This document shows, piece after piece, positions 55,001 through 64,000 of a stretch of 64,000 bases of DNA. Below the pieces are notes generated by a model. It was not told the origin of the DNA. It did not search any database and worked only from the letters and a program-made list of their open reading frames with translations. The translations under genes were made by a program, and so were the position numbers. The number at the start of each line of letters is the position of its first letter. The stretch's first letter is position 1. Origin of the DNA: Asterochloris sp. CNOR1 (Eukaryota; Chlorophyta; Trebouxiophyceae; Trebouxiales; Trebouxiaceae); the NCBI GenBank assembly GCA_963969365.1, contig OZ017761.1:1922001-1986000 (forward strand), in the 5' to 3' direction.

Positions 55001-58000
55001 CGGCAGCATTCCCCTCATCCTCAGGGGTTGTCATGGGAACGCCACCTACAGCAGAAGATGCACATTGCTGTCACCACTCAGTTCCAGAGCACAGCAGCAA
55101 ACGCCTGCAGGAACTTAGGGAGAGCACTGCAACTCTCACAAACAGTAATGACTGTCAAGAAGGGTGCGCATGCACAGTCAAGCCTTCTGTTCTCTGACCA
55201 CAAAATTACTGACCATCCTGCAACAAAATTCTGCAACAGGCAGGCAGCTGTGTGCTGTCTCAGCACCACTCAGAAGGGACAACTGAGCAAAGGGTTGGGG
55301 AAGGAAGACAAACCTGCAGAGGACAACATTATCAAATGAATGAAGCGCCACCAAGCACTTCTTTTCTAAGCCACCAGCGTCCGCGTGCAGGCCCGGCTTG
55401 GGCCCTCCTCACCAAGGTTCTTGCGACACGCAGAGCACATAAAGGTTGGCAGCCCCCTTCCAGATCCTGCCAGCAGCATAGCCACCATCTGGATCCCAGT
55501 GGTCCACGGGAGACCTGCCCCTCAAGTGGCCCACCTCACCTCATGCTGGCTGTGTCGCATCATCCCCGCCCCCCTTGGCCTTCCCAGCAGGCTCCCCATT
55601 GGCTTCCCAGCAGTCAGCCCTGGGGTCTGTCCCTGTCAAGCAAGCCCAGCTCATCACTATTTGCCTCCCCAGCACCCAGCCCCAGGGTCAGCCCCTGTCA
55701 AGCAAGCTCGGGGCCCAGCCCACATCAAGCAAGCCCAGCTTGGCCCACCTGCAGCTGGCTCTTCTGCAGCTGGCTCTTCTGCAGCGTCCCCGCCCTCCTG
55801 GCCCTCTTCAGCAGGCTCCTCCTCAACCTCCCCAGCAGATTTGCAATGTCCCTTTCTGTCAGGCTCCTCAGGCTGATCCTCAGCCTCCTCTCCATCAGGG
55901 TCGCCCTCTGGCTCAGGAGCGGTGTTTGCAGGCGCGGCGGCTGTGTCTGGGCCAACAGACGTGCTGCGGCGGGGCGCGCTCTGCGTACGATGGATGGCCT
56001 GTTTCGCAGCTTCTGCAGCTGCCCGCCGGGGGCGTCGTGGCTGCTGCTCGCGCTTGGGAGCTGCAACAGGAAGCCCCTCTCAGTGTGTCATGTGCAAGCT
56101 GCGCAGAGTGGAGCTGCAGCTGCCACTGCGTGCGAGAAGTGCATGGCATGCACATCAGGCGCCTCAGCAGCTTAAAACAGAAGATAACCTGGATGCACAT
56201 CAGACGTCTTGGCAGCTCCAAATAGAAGGACTCTCAATGCACTTTAGGCGCCTTGTCAGCTTCACACAGATGCACAAGGCCTTGGCAAGGGCTTAGCGAG
56301 GCATGCGCAGCACAAGCTTGGGCCGACAGATGGAGTCAGATCTCCTTTGCAAATGAGGGAAAAGGACTGGCTGTGCAGGGCAGCCTTCATGTATATGTAA
56401 GGTGTCAAGCTTCACCATTGAGGGCTCCAAGCTTTGAGGCATGCTGAAGCTACCCTCACATTGGCCTGCACCCTCACATTGGCCTGTGCTGAAGAGCTGC
56501 AGGCAGGTGCACAAGGCAGCAGGGGGACTGCACTAAGCTGCAAGCTGCAGACTCCAAGCAGGCCACTTGCTTGCAGAGCCCTCTCCAGCAGGTGCTTGCA
56601 AAGCAGCCCCACAGGACCACACAGCGCAGCACTCACATGCAGATCAGGGCCTGGGGCGTGGCTCCTGCAACCACTCCTGCGGCTGTGTGCCAGAGGCTGC
56701 ATGGACCAAGTCACAATGCACTAGCAGACTACCCACATGCAGAGCCAAGCGCTCGGCTCCTGTGCTCGGCTCCTGTGCTCGGCTCCTGTGCTCCCTCCTG
56801 CAGCCGTTGCAGGAGGACCAGAAAGTGCACCTTGATGCATGCAGCAGACCACTCACAAGCTGAGCCGGGCTTGGCTGCTGGCTCCTGCGCCCCCTCTTGC
56901 GCCTGCGCAGTCCCCGGCTCTGCCGTCACCTCCATCTTGCCTCGCACAGCCCTCCCTTTGGCCTTGCCTGCGGCCGTGCGGGCCGCTGCCCTGCCCCTGC
57001 CCCTGCCACGCCCCCGGCCTCTCCCCTTGACGGGTGCGCCTTTACCTGTGGGCTCCTCATCTGCCTCAGTTGCCTCTGGCTCAGCAGCGCCCTGCAGGTA
57101 GTAATGCATCACTGACATTGCAAAGCAGGCCCCAGTGGTTTCCTGGCTTCTTTGCCATCTTTGTTGCTATGCCGTGGCTCAAGCCAGACCCTGCAGCAGG
57201 TTGGCTTTTTGGCCAAGCCTGTTGCTATGTGCTGGCTTCTCCACAAAAAAAGGCGCTGCTGAAGAGCATGCTGCACGTCCAGGTGCCCTACTGGTGAGCA
57301 CTAAGGGCCGCTGCTTAAATGCTTGACATGGCGTGGGTGATAGCCAGCCTTGTTGATGATGGAGGTGGCTTGAGCCACTCTCAAACAGCACAGCGTCTGA
57401 AGATGCAGCCTGCTGCTGACATTTGTCTAATGAGTACAGGTCCCTGCACAGGCTGAGCTTGCTCAGAAACTGCAAGCACTGCAGCATGATGTTAGAGGAG
57501 GTGCAGTGCTTGCCTGTGGCTCCAGCTCAGCACCTGCGGCTCCAGCTGCTGCTGCAGAACTCTCAGGAAGCAGCTCCTCTGCTGACGTCTCATCCTCAGC
57601 GTTTGTGGGCACTGCAGACAGGGCTGCCACTTAAACTTGTTTTCTGCTGTCAAAGATGAATGAAGCCTCGACAGACTTACTGCAGGCAGTCTGCACATTG
57701 ATCTCTGGGAAATTTGCCGGCACAGGGTCTGCAAGAGAGGGCAGGGGAGTCTCTGTGTGCCATGACGGCATGGCCCCCAGCAGCCAGGACTGCGGTTCTC
57801 ATTGGCTGCTGCAGGCACGCTCAACAGAGGAGCTGTGTGAGACTGTTACTGTCACACAGGGACCCTGAGCAAAGCACAAGACATGCACAGCTAGCAGGCT
57901 GCCTCAGATTGCGTGAGGTTCTCATAGGCTGCCGCAGCAGCACAGGCAAGCCCTGGTTCCTTCTGTTCTTTTTCTTCTGCTTGCGTGCGTGGTCACCTGC

Positions 58001-58800
58001 TGCAGCTGTCTCAGCCAGCGCCGCTGCATCCAAGCCGGCGGCAGCCTCACGGGGCGCTGCAGCCGCCTGGCCCACAGCAGCCTCGCCAGTAGCAGCAGGC
58101 AGGTCCTCTGTCTCGGCTGCAGCCTCTTCGGCGGCAGCGGTGGCCGTGTGACTCAGGCGGCTGCCCCGCCCCTTGGCCGAGCTGATGCGCTGCACCTTTC
58201 GCGCGGGGCTGCCGTCTGGGGTGCCTGAGGCAGGCGCTTTTGTCTTGGATGCCTGCACGACAGTGCAATGTTCATTGTCAGGCACTGCTTTCATGCAAAA
58301 GATGTGAAGTCCTGGTGCCTGCCTCTTCTGCTTGGCGCCCAACAGATTCCAGCACAGAACTTCCCTTCAGGTACATCTGGCATTTCCTGCATATCAATGC
58401 AGCATGCGCCCTTGGGCTGCTTTGTTTGCAGGTGACATTGACGGCCTGAGGCTCATGCCCGCTGCTTACGCCTCTTTCTGCATGCCTAGGTAGCCTTGCA
58501 GGCCTGAGGCCTGTGCCTGCATCTCAGCACTATGCAGAGATACACACCAGTACAGGGCTGCGTTTCCACTTTCCTGCCTGTGAGAAAGCAGGCAGGCAGA
58601 GGGCACCATGGACAAAGATCACAGCACAGCACCCACCCGTGATCTGGTGCGCCGCAGCGATGTCTGCTCCTCTGCTGCAGCCTCAGGCTCCTCAGTGGTG
58701 CCTGCTGGAACACCACCCACCTGCAGCAGGGCCAATATGGGCACTCCAAGGTAGTCTGTTGTGTGTCTGGGCCTTTTGCAGGTGCCAAAGGTGCCAAGCT
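49096..58800 (-). CDS. Low-complexity nuclear-type protein with a TFIIS N-terminal-like segment
   Basis: A minus-strand gene ends at TGA 49098-49096 with exon 49260-49096 (Pro/Gln-rich, finishing FNDDMDMDMS). Clear upstream exons are 49966-49696 (Ala/Gln-rich), 52503-52286 (GQQQAQQQGQQQAQQQ) and about 53,075-52,883. The last encodes MPAVVMKKSGLGRTFGALAK then RAEPELQRVADAA, resembling helices 3-4 of the TFIIS N-terminal (LW) bundle in TFIIS, IWS1 and Mediator/PWWP or BAH proteins. Further 5' are charged segments: GKKRKAYDGK (about 54.2 kb), an acidic EVEEEPAEEGQEGGDAAEEP run (about 55.8 kb), KGRGRGRGRGRGRAAAR (about 57.0 kb) and KVQRISSAKGRGSRLS (about 58.2 kb). This suits an elongation or chromatin factor. 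The start codon, most exon joins, and whether it is one gene or two are unresolved. Confidence 0.5.
50108..50243. repeat. Inverted repeat with 38-bp arms
   Basis: The left arm, 50108-50145, begins CTGGTCACACACCGGCAT and ends ATAGACTGGA. The reverse complement of the right arm, 50206-50243, begins CTGGTGACACACCGGCAT and ends ATATACTGGA. The arms differ at three positions. The loop is 60 bp. The transcript could fold into a stable hairpin. It sits in an intron of the minus-strand gene. Confidence 0.85.
50915..51325 (-). repeat. Five-copy array of acceptor-like units
   Basis: The plus-strand core CCTGCAGGGCAGGACAGC recurs at about 50,920, 51,008 and 51,108. Variant forms occur at about 51,210 (CCTGTAGAGCAGGACAGC) and 51,309 (CCTGCTGGGCAGGAAGG). 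Spacing is 88-102 bp. On the minus strand each unit reads GCTGTCCTGCCCTGCAGG, a pyrimidine tract plus acceptor. Confidence 0.85.
52018..52200. repeat. Tandem pair of about 88-94 bp
   Basis: Two adjacent, nearly identical copies start near 52,024 and 52,113 with GAGCCTCCTGCAATGATCCT. They share AGCACGGCAC(C/T)CCTTCATAC, CAGCAGCT(T/G)GTGCACAGGG and CTGTCACAGTGCA. They are intronic to the minus-strand gene. Confidence 0.9.
56140..56270. repeat. Three imperfect repeats of about 45-47 bp
   Basis: Copies near 56,147, 56,193 and 56,237 share ATGCAC(A/T)T(C/T)AG(G/A)CG(C/T)C(T/C)T with (C/T)AGCT. Two shorter tandem repeats lie nearby: ACCCTCACATTGGCCTGC twice at about 56,452, and TGTGCTCGGCTCC three times at about 56,760. 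Confidence 0.7.
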
Positions 58801-59714
58801 TTGGCTTTGTCATGCACATTCATGATTGCCTGCCCACCTTGGCAGGAGCCATGCCAAGCTGAAGTAGAGGTGTTGCTTGATCTTGGTGCAGCGATTTTGG
58901 CAATGACTGAACAAAGACGGTTTGTTCCTATAAACCCTGTTAACCAGACGGGAAGAACTGTGCTCATGGAGCTCGCTCAAGACACCCTGGAGGGTATGGA
59001 TTCGGAGCTCTACTCAAATTGGCATGGTCTGTCTCAGAGCTGTGAAAGTTCTAACATACTCGTCAAGTGACGGAGGAGATCTAGCTGATATCTGTCTGGT
59101 GGAAGAGAGCGAAGTCATTCATGCCTGTTCAGGCAGAGTTAACAGGCTGCTGCACCTGGCTTAGCCTTCACTTCTGGCAAATACTGGTGAGACTGCACGG
59201 CAAGGCATGTGAAGTATGTCCAAATAGGTGCATTAGGAAGCACCATGAGAGAGAATGGATTTGAAGGCCGGGGGCCACAATGAACGGGCATGGGACTGAC
59301 AATTCATATAATCATGGCAAAAGCAGCACTGATTGGTGCATAAGCAGCGCTGCACGCACATACTTAGCAAGCAAAATTGGGGGATGGTCATCCATGAACT
59401 ACATCTGGAGTCTGGAGGCCATCAGAAAGGGTAAGGATCAGGTGCAGGTTATGCTGAACAAAATAGTACACTCAGTTACGGAAGCTCACTTAGACAATCA
59501 CATCAAGGGGTGACATACAGTGATGCAGGTCAGTCAATTTTGCTGATCTCCATTGAGAACGGTACGACCTTCGTACCGTGTTGTATCAGAGCAGCAATCA
59601 GATCAGGTGGCGCTGAGGCCCTGCAGATAGCATGCAGGTGTTGACAGCTCCAGCGATGTTGCACACATTGACCATGGCGGCAAGTTGAGGCACCTGCTGA
59701 GGCTCAGCACCACC
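58801..59714. other. Divergent region before the prolyl-tRNA synthetase gene
   Basis: The 5' end of the minus-strand gene and the promoter of the plus-strand synthetase should be here. An ATG-initiated 77-residue frame at 59280-59513 (+) has no recognised relative. The part at 59,050-59,300 is AT-richer than its surroundings and shows nothing I can name. Confidence 0.4.
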
Positions 59715-62700
59715 ATGCAGGCGCAGCTTGTTGTCCCTGATGGCAAGCATAAGGACGCTGCCATGCTGGCACAGGTCAAGATGGTCAGCAGATTAGCGCA
59801 GCTGCAGCTCCCCACCTTGACCCTGCCCCAGAATGGGGGAGCGGACAGTGCTGCTCACCTGGTTGTGCAGCATGGCACCTCCAGTGATGTCATAGAAGGC
59901 AGCCAGGCCATTCTCCGCTTCCTCATTACCCTCTCAGGTGTGCGGCTTTGCCAGCAAAACACATCCACTGCTTGTCTGAGATCTGAAGAAGTGATCTTTG
60001 GTAAATTTCTGACAGCCTCTGCAGGCAATACTCAGCTGTACCCTTCTGCTCCTTTCAACGGGGATTCTCTGATTAGGGCAGGAGCCATCGACCAATGGCT
60101 GTACTGGAGCAATGACCTGCTAACTCAGGTGATTGCCAATGCTCAGCCGAGGAACAGGCTGGTGGGATGCATGTTGAAGTTGAAGTGTGTTTTGTATTTG
60201 GATATGCCACAGAGCTGCTTCCAAAACAGGATGCTTCCCCTGCTCCTGAGGAGTGCAGGAAGAATGGCATGCAGTGCCGCTGACAGCTGTGCATCACAAG
60301 AGCAGCAGCTGCCACACTGTCTGCAGCATGCTGTGCCTGCTCCCGCAAAGGCAACACTAAGCCACCTATCATCCCTCACTGGGTGCAGTCACAGGCGCCA
60401 GCCAGCCCAGTTGATCTGCAAAGTCGTCTCCAAGTCTTGGAGCAGCATCTGGCAGACAGAGTGTTTCTGGCTGGCGACCATATCACGCTGGCAGACCCAG
60501 TGGTCTATGTCAGGCTGCGGGAGGCAGTTCAGCAGGTGCGCAGACAGCACTGTGTGCTCACAACAAGCATATTGCGGGTGTTTTGTTCAGGATCTGCATC
60601 CAGGTTCGGATTAGGGGCTCAGGCAGGGACTCTGCCTGGGCGGTATCTTGCCCTGCAGCGGAGCAGTGAATTAATCCACCCAAGCCAGCACTGGATGTCT
60701 TGCAGGCCAACCTGTACATTGCGTGCATCATGGCTTGCGCCCCGCTCAATGGTACTGCCTGTACCTCTGCATGCTGCTGCCATGCCCCTCACAGGCTGTA
60801 CAGTCATCAAAGCAACAATTAAGGGCCTCGACGTGGCTGCCATGCAGAAGACCTGCGGCGTCAACACGCAAAGATGGATGCAGACGCTGGAAGCCATGCC
60901 CCGGCTTCAGTCCGCCTTGCAGGAGTTGGAAAGCGAGGGTGTGGAGCTGGAAGTCAAGGCTATCGCTGCCAAGGCAGTGGGATTGTCAGGTGACCCCCAG
61001 GGGTTTGCAAGGAGAGCCTGCTTACCAGCAAATGTCAGCTGTTGCTTGTTCTCCGCAGCAACAACAGACATATGCCAGGCCTGCCAGATGATGTTGACTT
61101 TGGCGATGGCAGTTTGAACTAAACGGTGGGGAGTACATTTCATCCTTGATCTGCTCAGTGGCAGGACGCTGCAGCTCCACGTGCTGGAGCCTGCCTCCAT
61201 TGGCTTTGGGTGGCTTTGGACATCCTCCTGCGCAACCTGATGCTTCTGCAATTGGCCATACGCAGTCATTCCTGTGGCGCAAAATCACCAGTGATCCATG
61301 CTGCTGTGCAGCCCAAAAAGGCTCTGTTCCATCATCATCTGCCCACTCAGCCGCAGCAGGCCCCAGCAAGGAGCAGCTACAAGAAGAAGGCCATAAGCAG
61401 GCAGGCACCAGCAGCAAGAATAGAGGCCGCGGGGGCAATGAGGGCAGCAAGCAAAAGAAGGACAAGCCCAAGAAAGACAAGCCCAGCCAGGCGCCAAAGC
61501 AAAAGGGTGGGCCGGATATGTATGTCTACCATCTCCATTGCAGGAACGCTCCTGAATGCTGCTCACCTGCTATGCTGCTGCTGAGGTCCAGCCTCGGCTG
61601 GCCAAGCTAGCTGCTCATGAGTGCTTGGGATGCTGTGTGCCTCTGCCCAAGACAGATCTGCAACTGTGCGCACCTGGCATGTGCTTGCGCAACGGCAGTC
61701 AAGCTTGCGTGCAACCCAGCATGAGCACAGCCAAGCTTCTGCCCGGGACAGACTGCTGGCAGGGTCTGATGTGCTGCCGCTCGCGTCCTGAGGGGATAGG
61801 CACTGCAAGCTTTGCCCAGGCAACAAGCTCTGACAGCAGCCGACTGCCAAAAGGGTTCAAGCACTAATATCACAAGGTCGAGCGCTGACAATAGCAGCTT
61901 GCCTTGCAGGCAGTGCAGACAGCGGCGGCGGAGGGGCCAAGGACAAAAAGAAGGAGACCAAATTGGGGCTGGCCCATCGCAAGGCTGACGAATTCGGAGA
62001 GTGGTACAGCGAAGTGGTGGTGGAGTCAGAGATGATCAGCTACTATGACGTGTCAGGTGGGCTGTACGCGTGGGCAGCGCGTACTTGATTAGTCCCATCA
62101 AAGCCTTAGATTAGATGAGAAACCAGGGGTTACTGATGTGGCAGCCGCTTTGCGGTGGACTGCACAGCCACAGAGGCTGCACATTGATTGTGATCGAGGC
62201 AGATCATCTGCAGATGAGCACTTGCCATGACCGGCCTGAAGAGCTGCCCACATAAGAAAGGAGAGGAGGACAGAGCTGGGGAGAGTTCTTGGCAGCTGGG
62301 AGCTGCAGTCTTTGCATGTCAGCTCAAGGCTTCAGCTTGGGCCATCAAGAGAGGCATAGCAGCACTTGGGATTGGGCTGAGCCTGCACCATGCTGAGGCA
62401 GGGCTGCAATTGTTGGCACACAGCAGTCCTCTGGTATGTCCAGCCAGGCAAGCTTCACATTGAGGTTATGTGACTGCACTGGGGACATAGCTTGTTATAT
62501 ATATATTTGGCTCAGGCACAGCTCTTGAACAGTGCCGGGGCTCAGGTTCATGCTGCAAGCATGAAGTAGCATCGTCAGAGCCTGTAGGGCTTACCTGGGC
62601 AGGGGCGAAAGGGGACTCTGGGCTGACCCTGAAAACCCCTGCACATTGTGCAGCACCTCGCTCGTGCCCTCTCACACCTCCCACAAACATGGCTTCCTCA

Positions 62701-63581
62701 CATTGCGGGCTGCAACACTCTGCAATTCCAGGCTTCGTCAGGAGCACGCCTGTCCAGCTCACAACTGCTGAGGTCATGGCTGCCCTGCTGCAGGTTGCGT
62801 GAACATGCGCGTCTGGGTCACTATCCAGGGCCATGCAGCTTCAGGTACCTCAGGCTACACCTTAGAACCCATATTTCCTCTCCCCTGTAGGCTGTTACAT
62901 ATTGCGTCCCTGGGCCTTCACGGTCTGGGAGTTCATCCAGCGCTGGTTCGACGGCCACATCAAGGAACTGGGTGTCCAGAACGCCTACTTCCCTCTCTTC
63001 ATCACTGAGGACGCCCTCAACACAGAGGAGGATCACGTGGAAGGGTTTGCAGCAGAGGTGGGGTGAGCATCACCTGCTCAGCGACAAGGGCACTTGAGTG
63101 ATGAAGATAGCTCCTGAAGAAGTGACAGACCACCCGGGTGCCCACTCAAGAGTGCCTGTGCATGCGTGTGTATGTTACCAGGCTGTGTGGCAGCTGTGCA
63201 CATGCTTTCCTACAGTGGGCTCATCCAGTCTGGAGATCCTGACTTCAATTCACTAAGTCAGAAGTCTGGTGTCAGAAGGTGCCAGACCGGCAGGGCACAG
63301 GGCTTCTGCTGTACGAGAGGCTCGGTGTTTGTGCACGCATGGGCTGAATAGGACAGCGGCGCCCCTGTATGGCGCTGCTGCTGCCTCAGGTGTGGTGCAT
63401 GCGGGAGCCTCTGCAGTGTGTGCTGCACTCTCCTGCAATGGAGATCAACAGGCCTCCCACTGCTGCTGCCCTGCCATCTCTGCAGGTGGCATGGGTCACG
63501 CGGTCGGGCAAGACTGAAATGGAGCGACCCATCGCCATCCGCCCAACCAGCGAGACCGTGATGTACCCCTACTATGCACAG
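59715..63581 (+). CDS. Prolyl-tRNA synthetase with GST-like N-terminal domain (5' part)
   Basis: Eight phase-matched exons: 59715-59937, 60025-60128, 60389-60535, 60848-60989, 61312-61506, 61910-62056, 62891-63057 and 63486-63581; the gene continues beyond the window. The start ATG has a CACC context. The first four exons form a GST-C-like module ([47 protein letters not shown]), as in other multidomain synthetases. A Lys-rich linker follows ([19 protein letters not shown]). The catalytic domain then begins: [35 protein letters not shown], the class II motif 1 helix with [14 protein letters not shown], then [17 protein letters not shown] and the motif 2 block [17 protein letters not shown]. 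It attaches proline to tRNA-Pro and is of the eukaryote/archaeal type. Most of the active site lies past the right end. A cytosolic location is inferred: no transit peptide is apparent. Confidence 0.93.
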
Positions 63582-63734
63582 GTGAGTGATCCTCCCCTGC
63601 AGTGCAAGGCCACTGCACATCATGGACTGTTTGGCTGCCTGCAGCTCGTGGTCTGCACCTGCCAGCCAGCAGCAGCTCTTGCATGTGCAAGCTTGCTCAC
63701 AACCTTGAGTGTTTATATCACCACCTACAGGACA

Positions 63735-63775
63735 GTCATGTAGCCCTACTAGGCCCAGCTGAGCTGGGTTTGCAG
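63735..63775 (+). repeat. Degenerate copy of the ProRS exon end
   Basis: CAGTCATGTAGCCCTACTAGGCCCAGCTGAGC, about 175 bp downstream, resembles the exon end CCGTGATGTACCCCTACTATGCACAG/GTGAGT at 63581. The copy carries stop codons (TAG twice) and a broken donor. Confidence 0.6.
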
Positions 63776-63826
63776 ATTGCAACCTGCTCCTCTGGTCAGT
63801 CTGCAGAGCATGCCTAGTACCACCTG

Positions 63827-63915
63827 GTGGTCAGCTTGCTGGAGCACCGCATTGAGTGCACAATTGCAGATATGGCCAGACAGGAGCTGGCAAGACTTAC
63901 ACCATGACAGGAGGG
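63827..63915 (+). pseudogene. Kinesin motor P-loop fragment in a ProRS intron
   Basis: The 45 bp at 63871-63915 encode YGQTGAGKTYTMTGG, which is the kinesin Walker A signature FAYGQTGAGKTYTM. The preceding 42 bp (63827-63868) read VVSLLEHRIECTIA, comparable with the kinesin stretch before the P-loop, but they are two bases out of frame with it. Alternatively an acceptor TTGCAG/A at 63869 starts an exon directly at the P-loop. After 63915 similarity to kinesins stops, and no other motor motifs are visible. It lies 290 bp into the intron after the ProRS motif 2 exon. It is most likely an inserted exon fragment; a nested gene running past the window end is the alternative. Confidence 0.6.
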
Positions 63916-64000
63916 CAGCCCGCCCCATACAAGTTGATCTGCGGCCCTTTGATCTGCGATGTGGCCTGGGTGTCCCTGTGCAGTGGGTTTGCAACAAGGC

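Noticed and set aside
62490-62505. TATATATATAT run as a promoter
   Set aside because: It lies in the ProRS intron between exons 62056 and 62891, whose flanking exons join in phase, so no promoter is needed.
63582-64000. Next ProRS exon within the window
   Set aside because: The expected continuation after YPYY (tryptophan, then a basic Leu-rich stretch and the motif 2 loop WRFE-type sequence) was not found in any frame, so the intron runs past the right end.
1-64000. tRNA, rRNA or transposon genes
   Set aside because: No clover-leaf B-box pattern, rRNA conserved core, transposase or reverse transcriptase motif, or long terminal repeat was recognised by eye. A tRNAscan or repeat-library search could still find diverged examples.

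Overview
The window looks like nuclear DNA of a green alga, most likely a trebouxiophyte. The genes are split into many short exons with phase-matched GT-AG junctions, most acceptors read TGCAG, and the recognisable proteins are plant-type: GPAT9, a plant aldo-keto reductase, Mediator MED14, SWC4/DMAP1 and a eukaryote/archaeal-type prolyl-tRNA synthetase. There is no operon structure, and I saw no rRNA, tRNA, CRISPR array or recognisable transposon. The species assignment is inference. Exon joins were worked out by hand from reading frame, splice signals and family similarity, without transcripts or database searches.

Layout from left to right. (1) 28-321 (+): the 3' end of an NSE1-like gene, ending before the expected RING domain. 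(2) about 1388-5107 (+): an unrecognised protein with ubiquitin-like segments. (3) 5741 to at least 10468 (-): a GPAT9-type glycerol-3-phosphate acyltransferase with nine frame-consistent exons. (4) 12317-30367 (+): three tandem aldo-keto reductase genes, each with the same 12 exons. Each is followed on the minus strand by the 3' end of a MED14 gene. The first two MED14 tails are broken fragments and the third belongs to the complete gene. (5) 30772-41656 (-): MED14. (6) 42386-48941 (+): SWC4/DMAP1, head to head with MED14 across about 730 bp. (7) 49096 to about 58.8 kb (-): a large low-complexity nuclear-type protein with a TFIIS N-terminal-like helical segment. (8) 59715 to beyond the right end (+): prolyl-tRNA synthetase with an N-terminal GST-like domain and a lysine-rich linker. 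A kinesin P-loop fragment lies in its last visible intron.

Three of the genes act in nuclear transcription or chromatin (MED14, SWC4/DMAP1, probably the TFIIS-like protein), and the truncated NSE1 belongs to the SMC5/6 complex. The others serve metabolism and translation.

The most unusual feature is architectural. In nearly every gene, short stretches that span an exon-intron boundary (a splice site plus 20-60 bp of flanking exon) are repeated in tandem two to five times inside the adjoining intron. Usually only one copy keeps the reading frame. This is seen for donors (GPAT9 exon at 6855, DMAP1 exons at 44436 and 45410, ProRS exon at 63581) and for acceptors (GPAT9 exon at 8132, MED14 exon at 40673, DMAP1 exon at 47387, the AKR-2 exon at 22800). 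The aldo-keto reductases are a second point of interest: all three copies carry the same two substitutions in the canonical catalytic tetrad, and their second intron lacks a normal donor.
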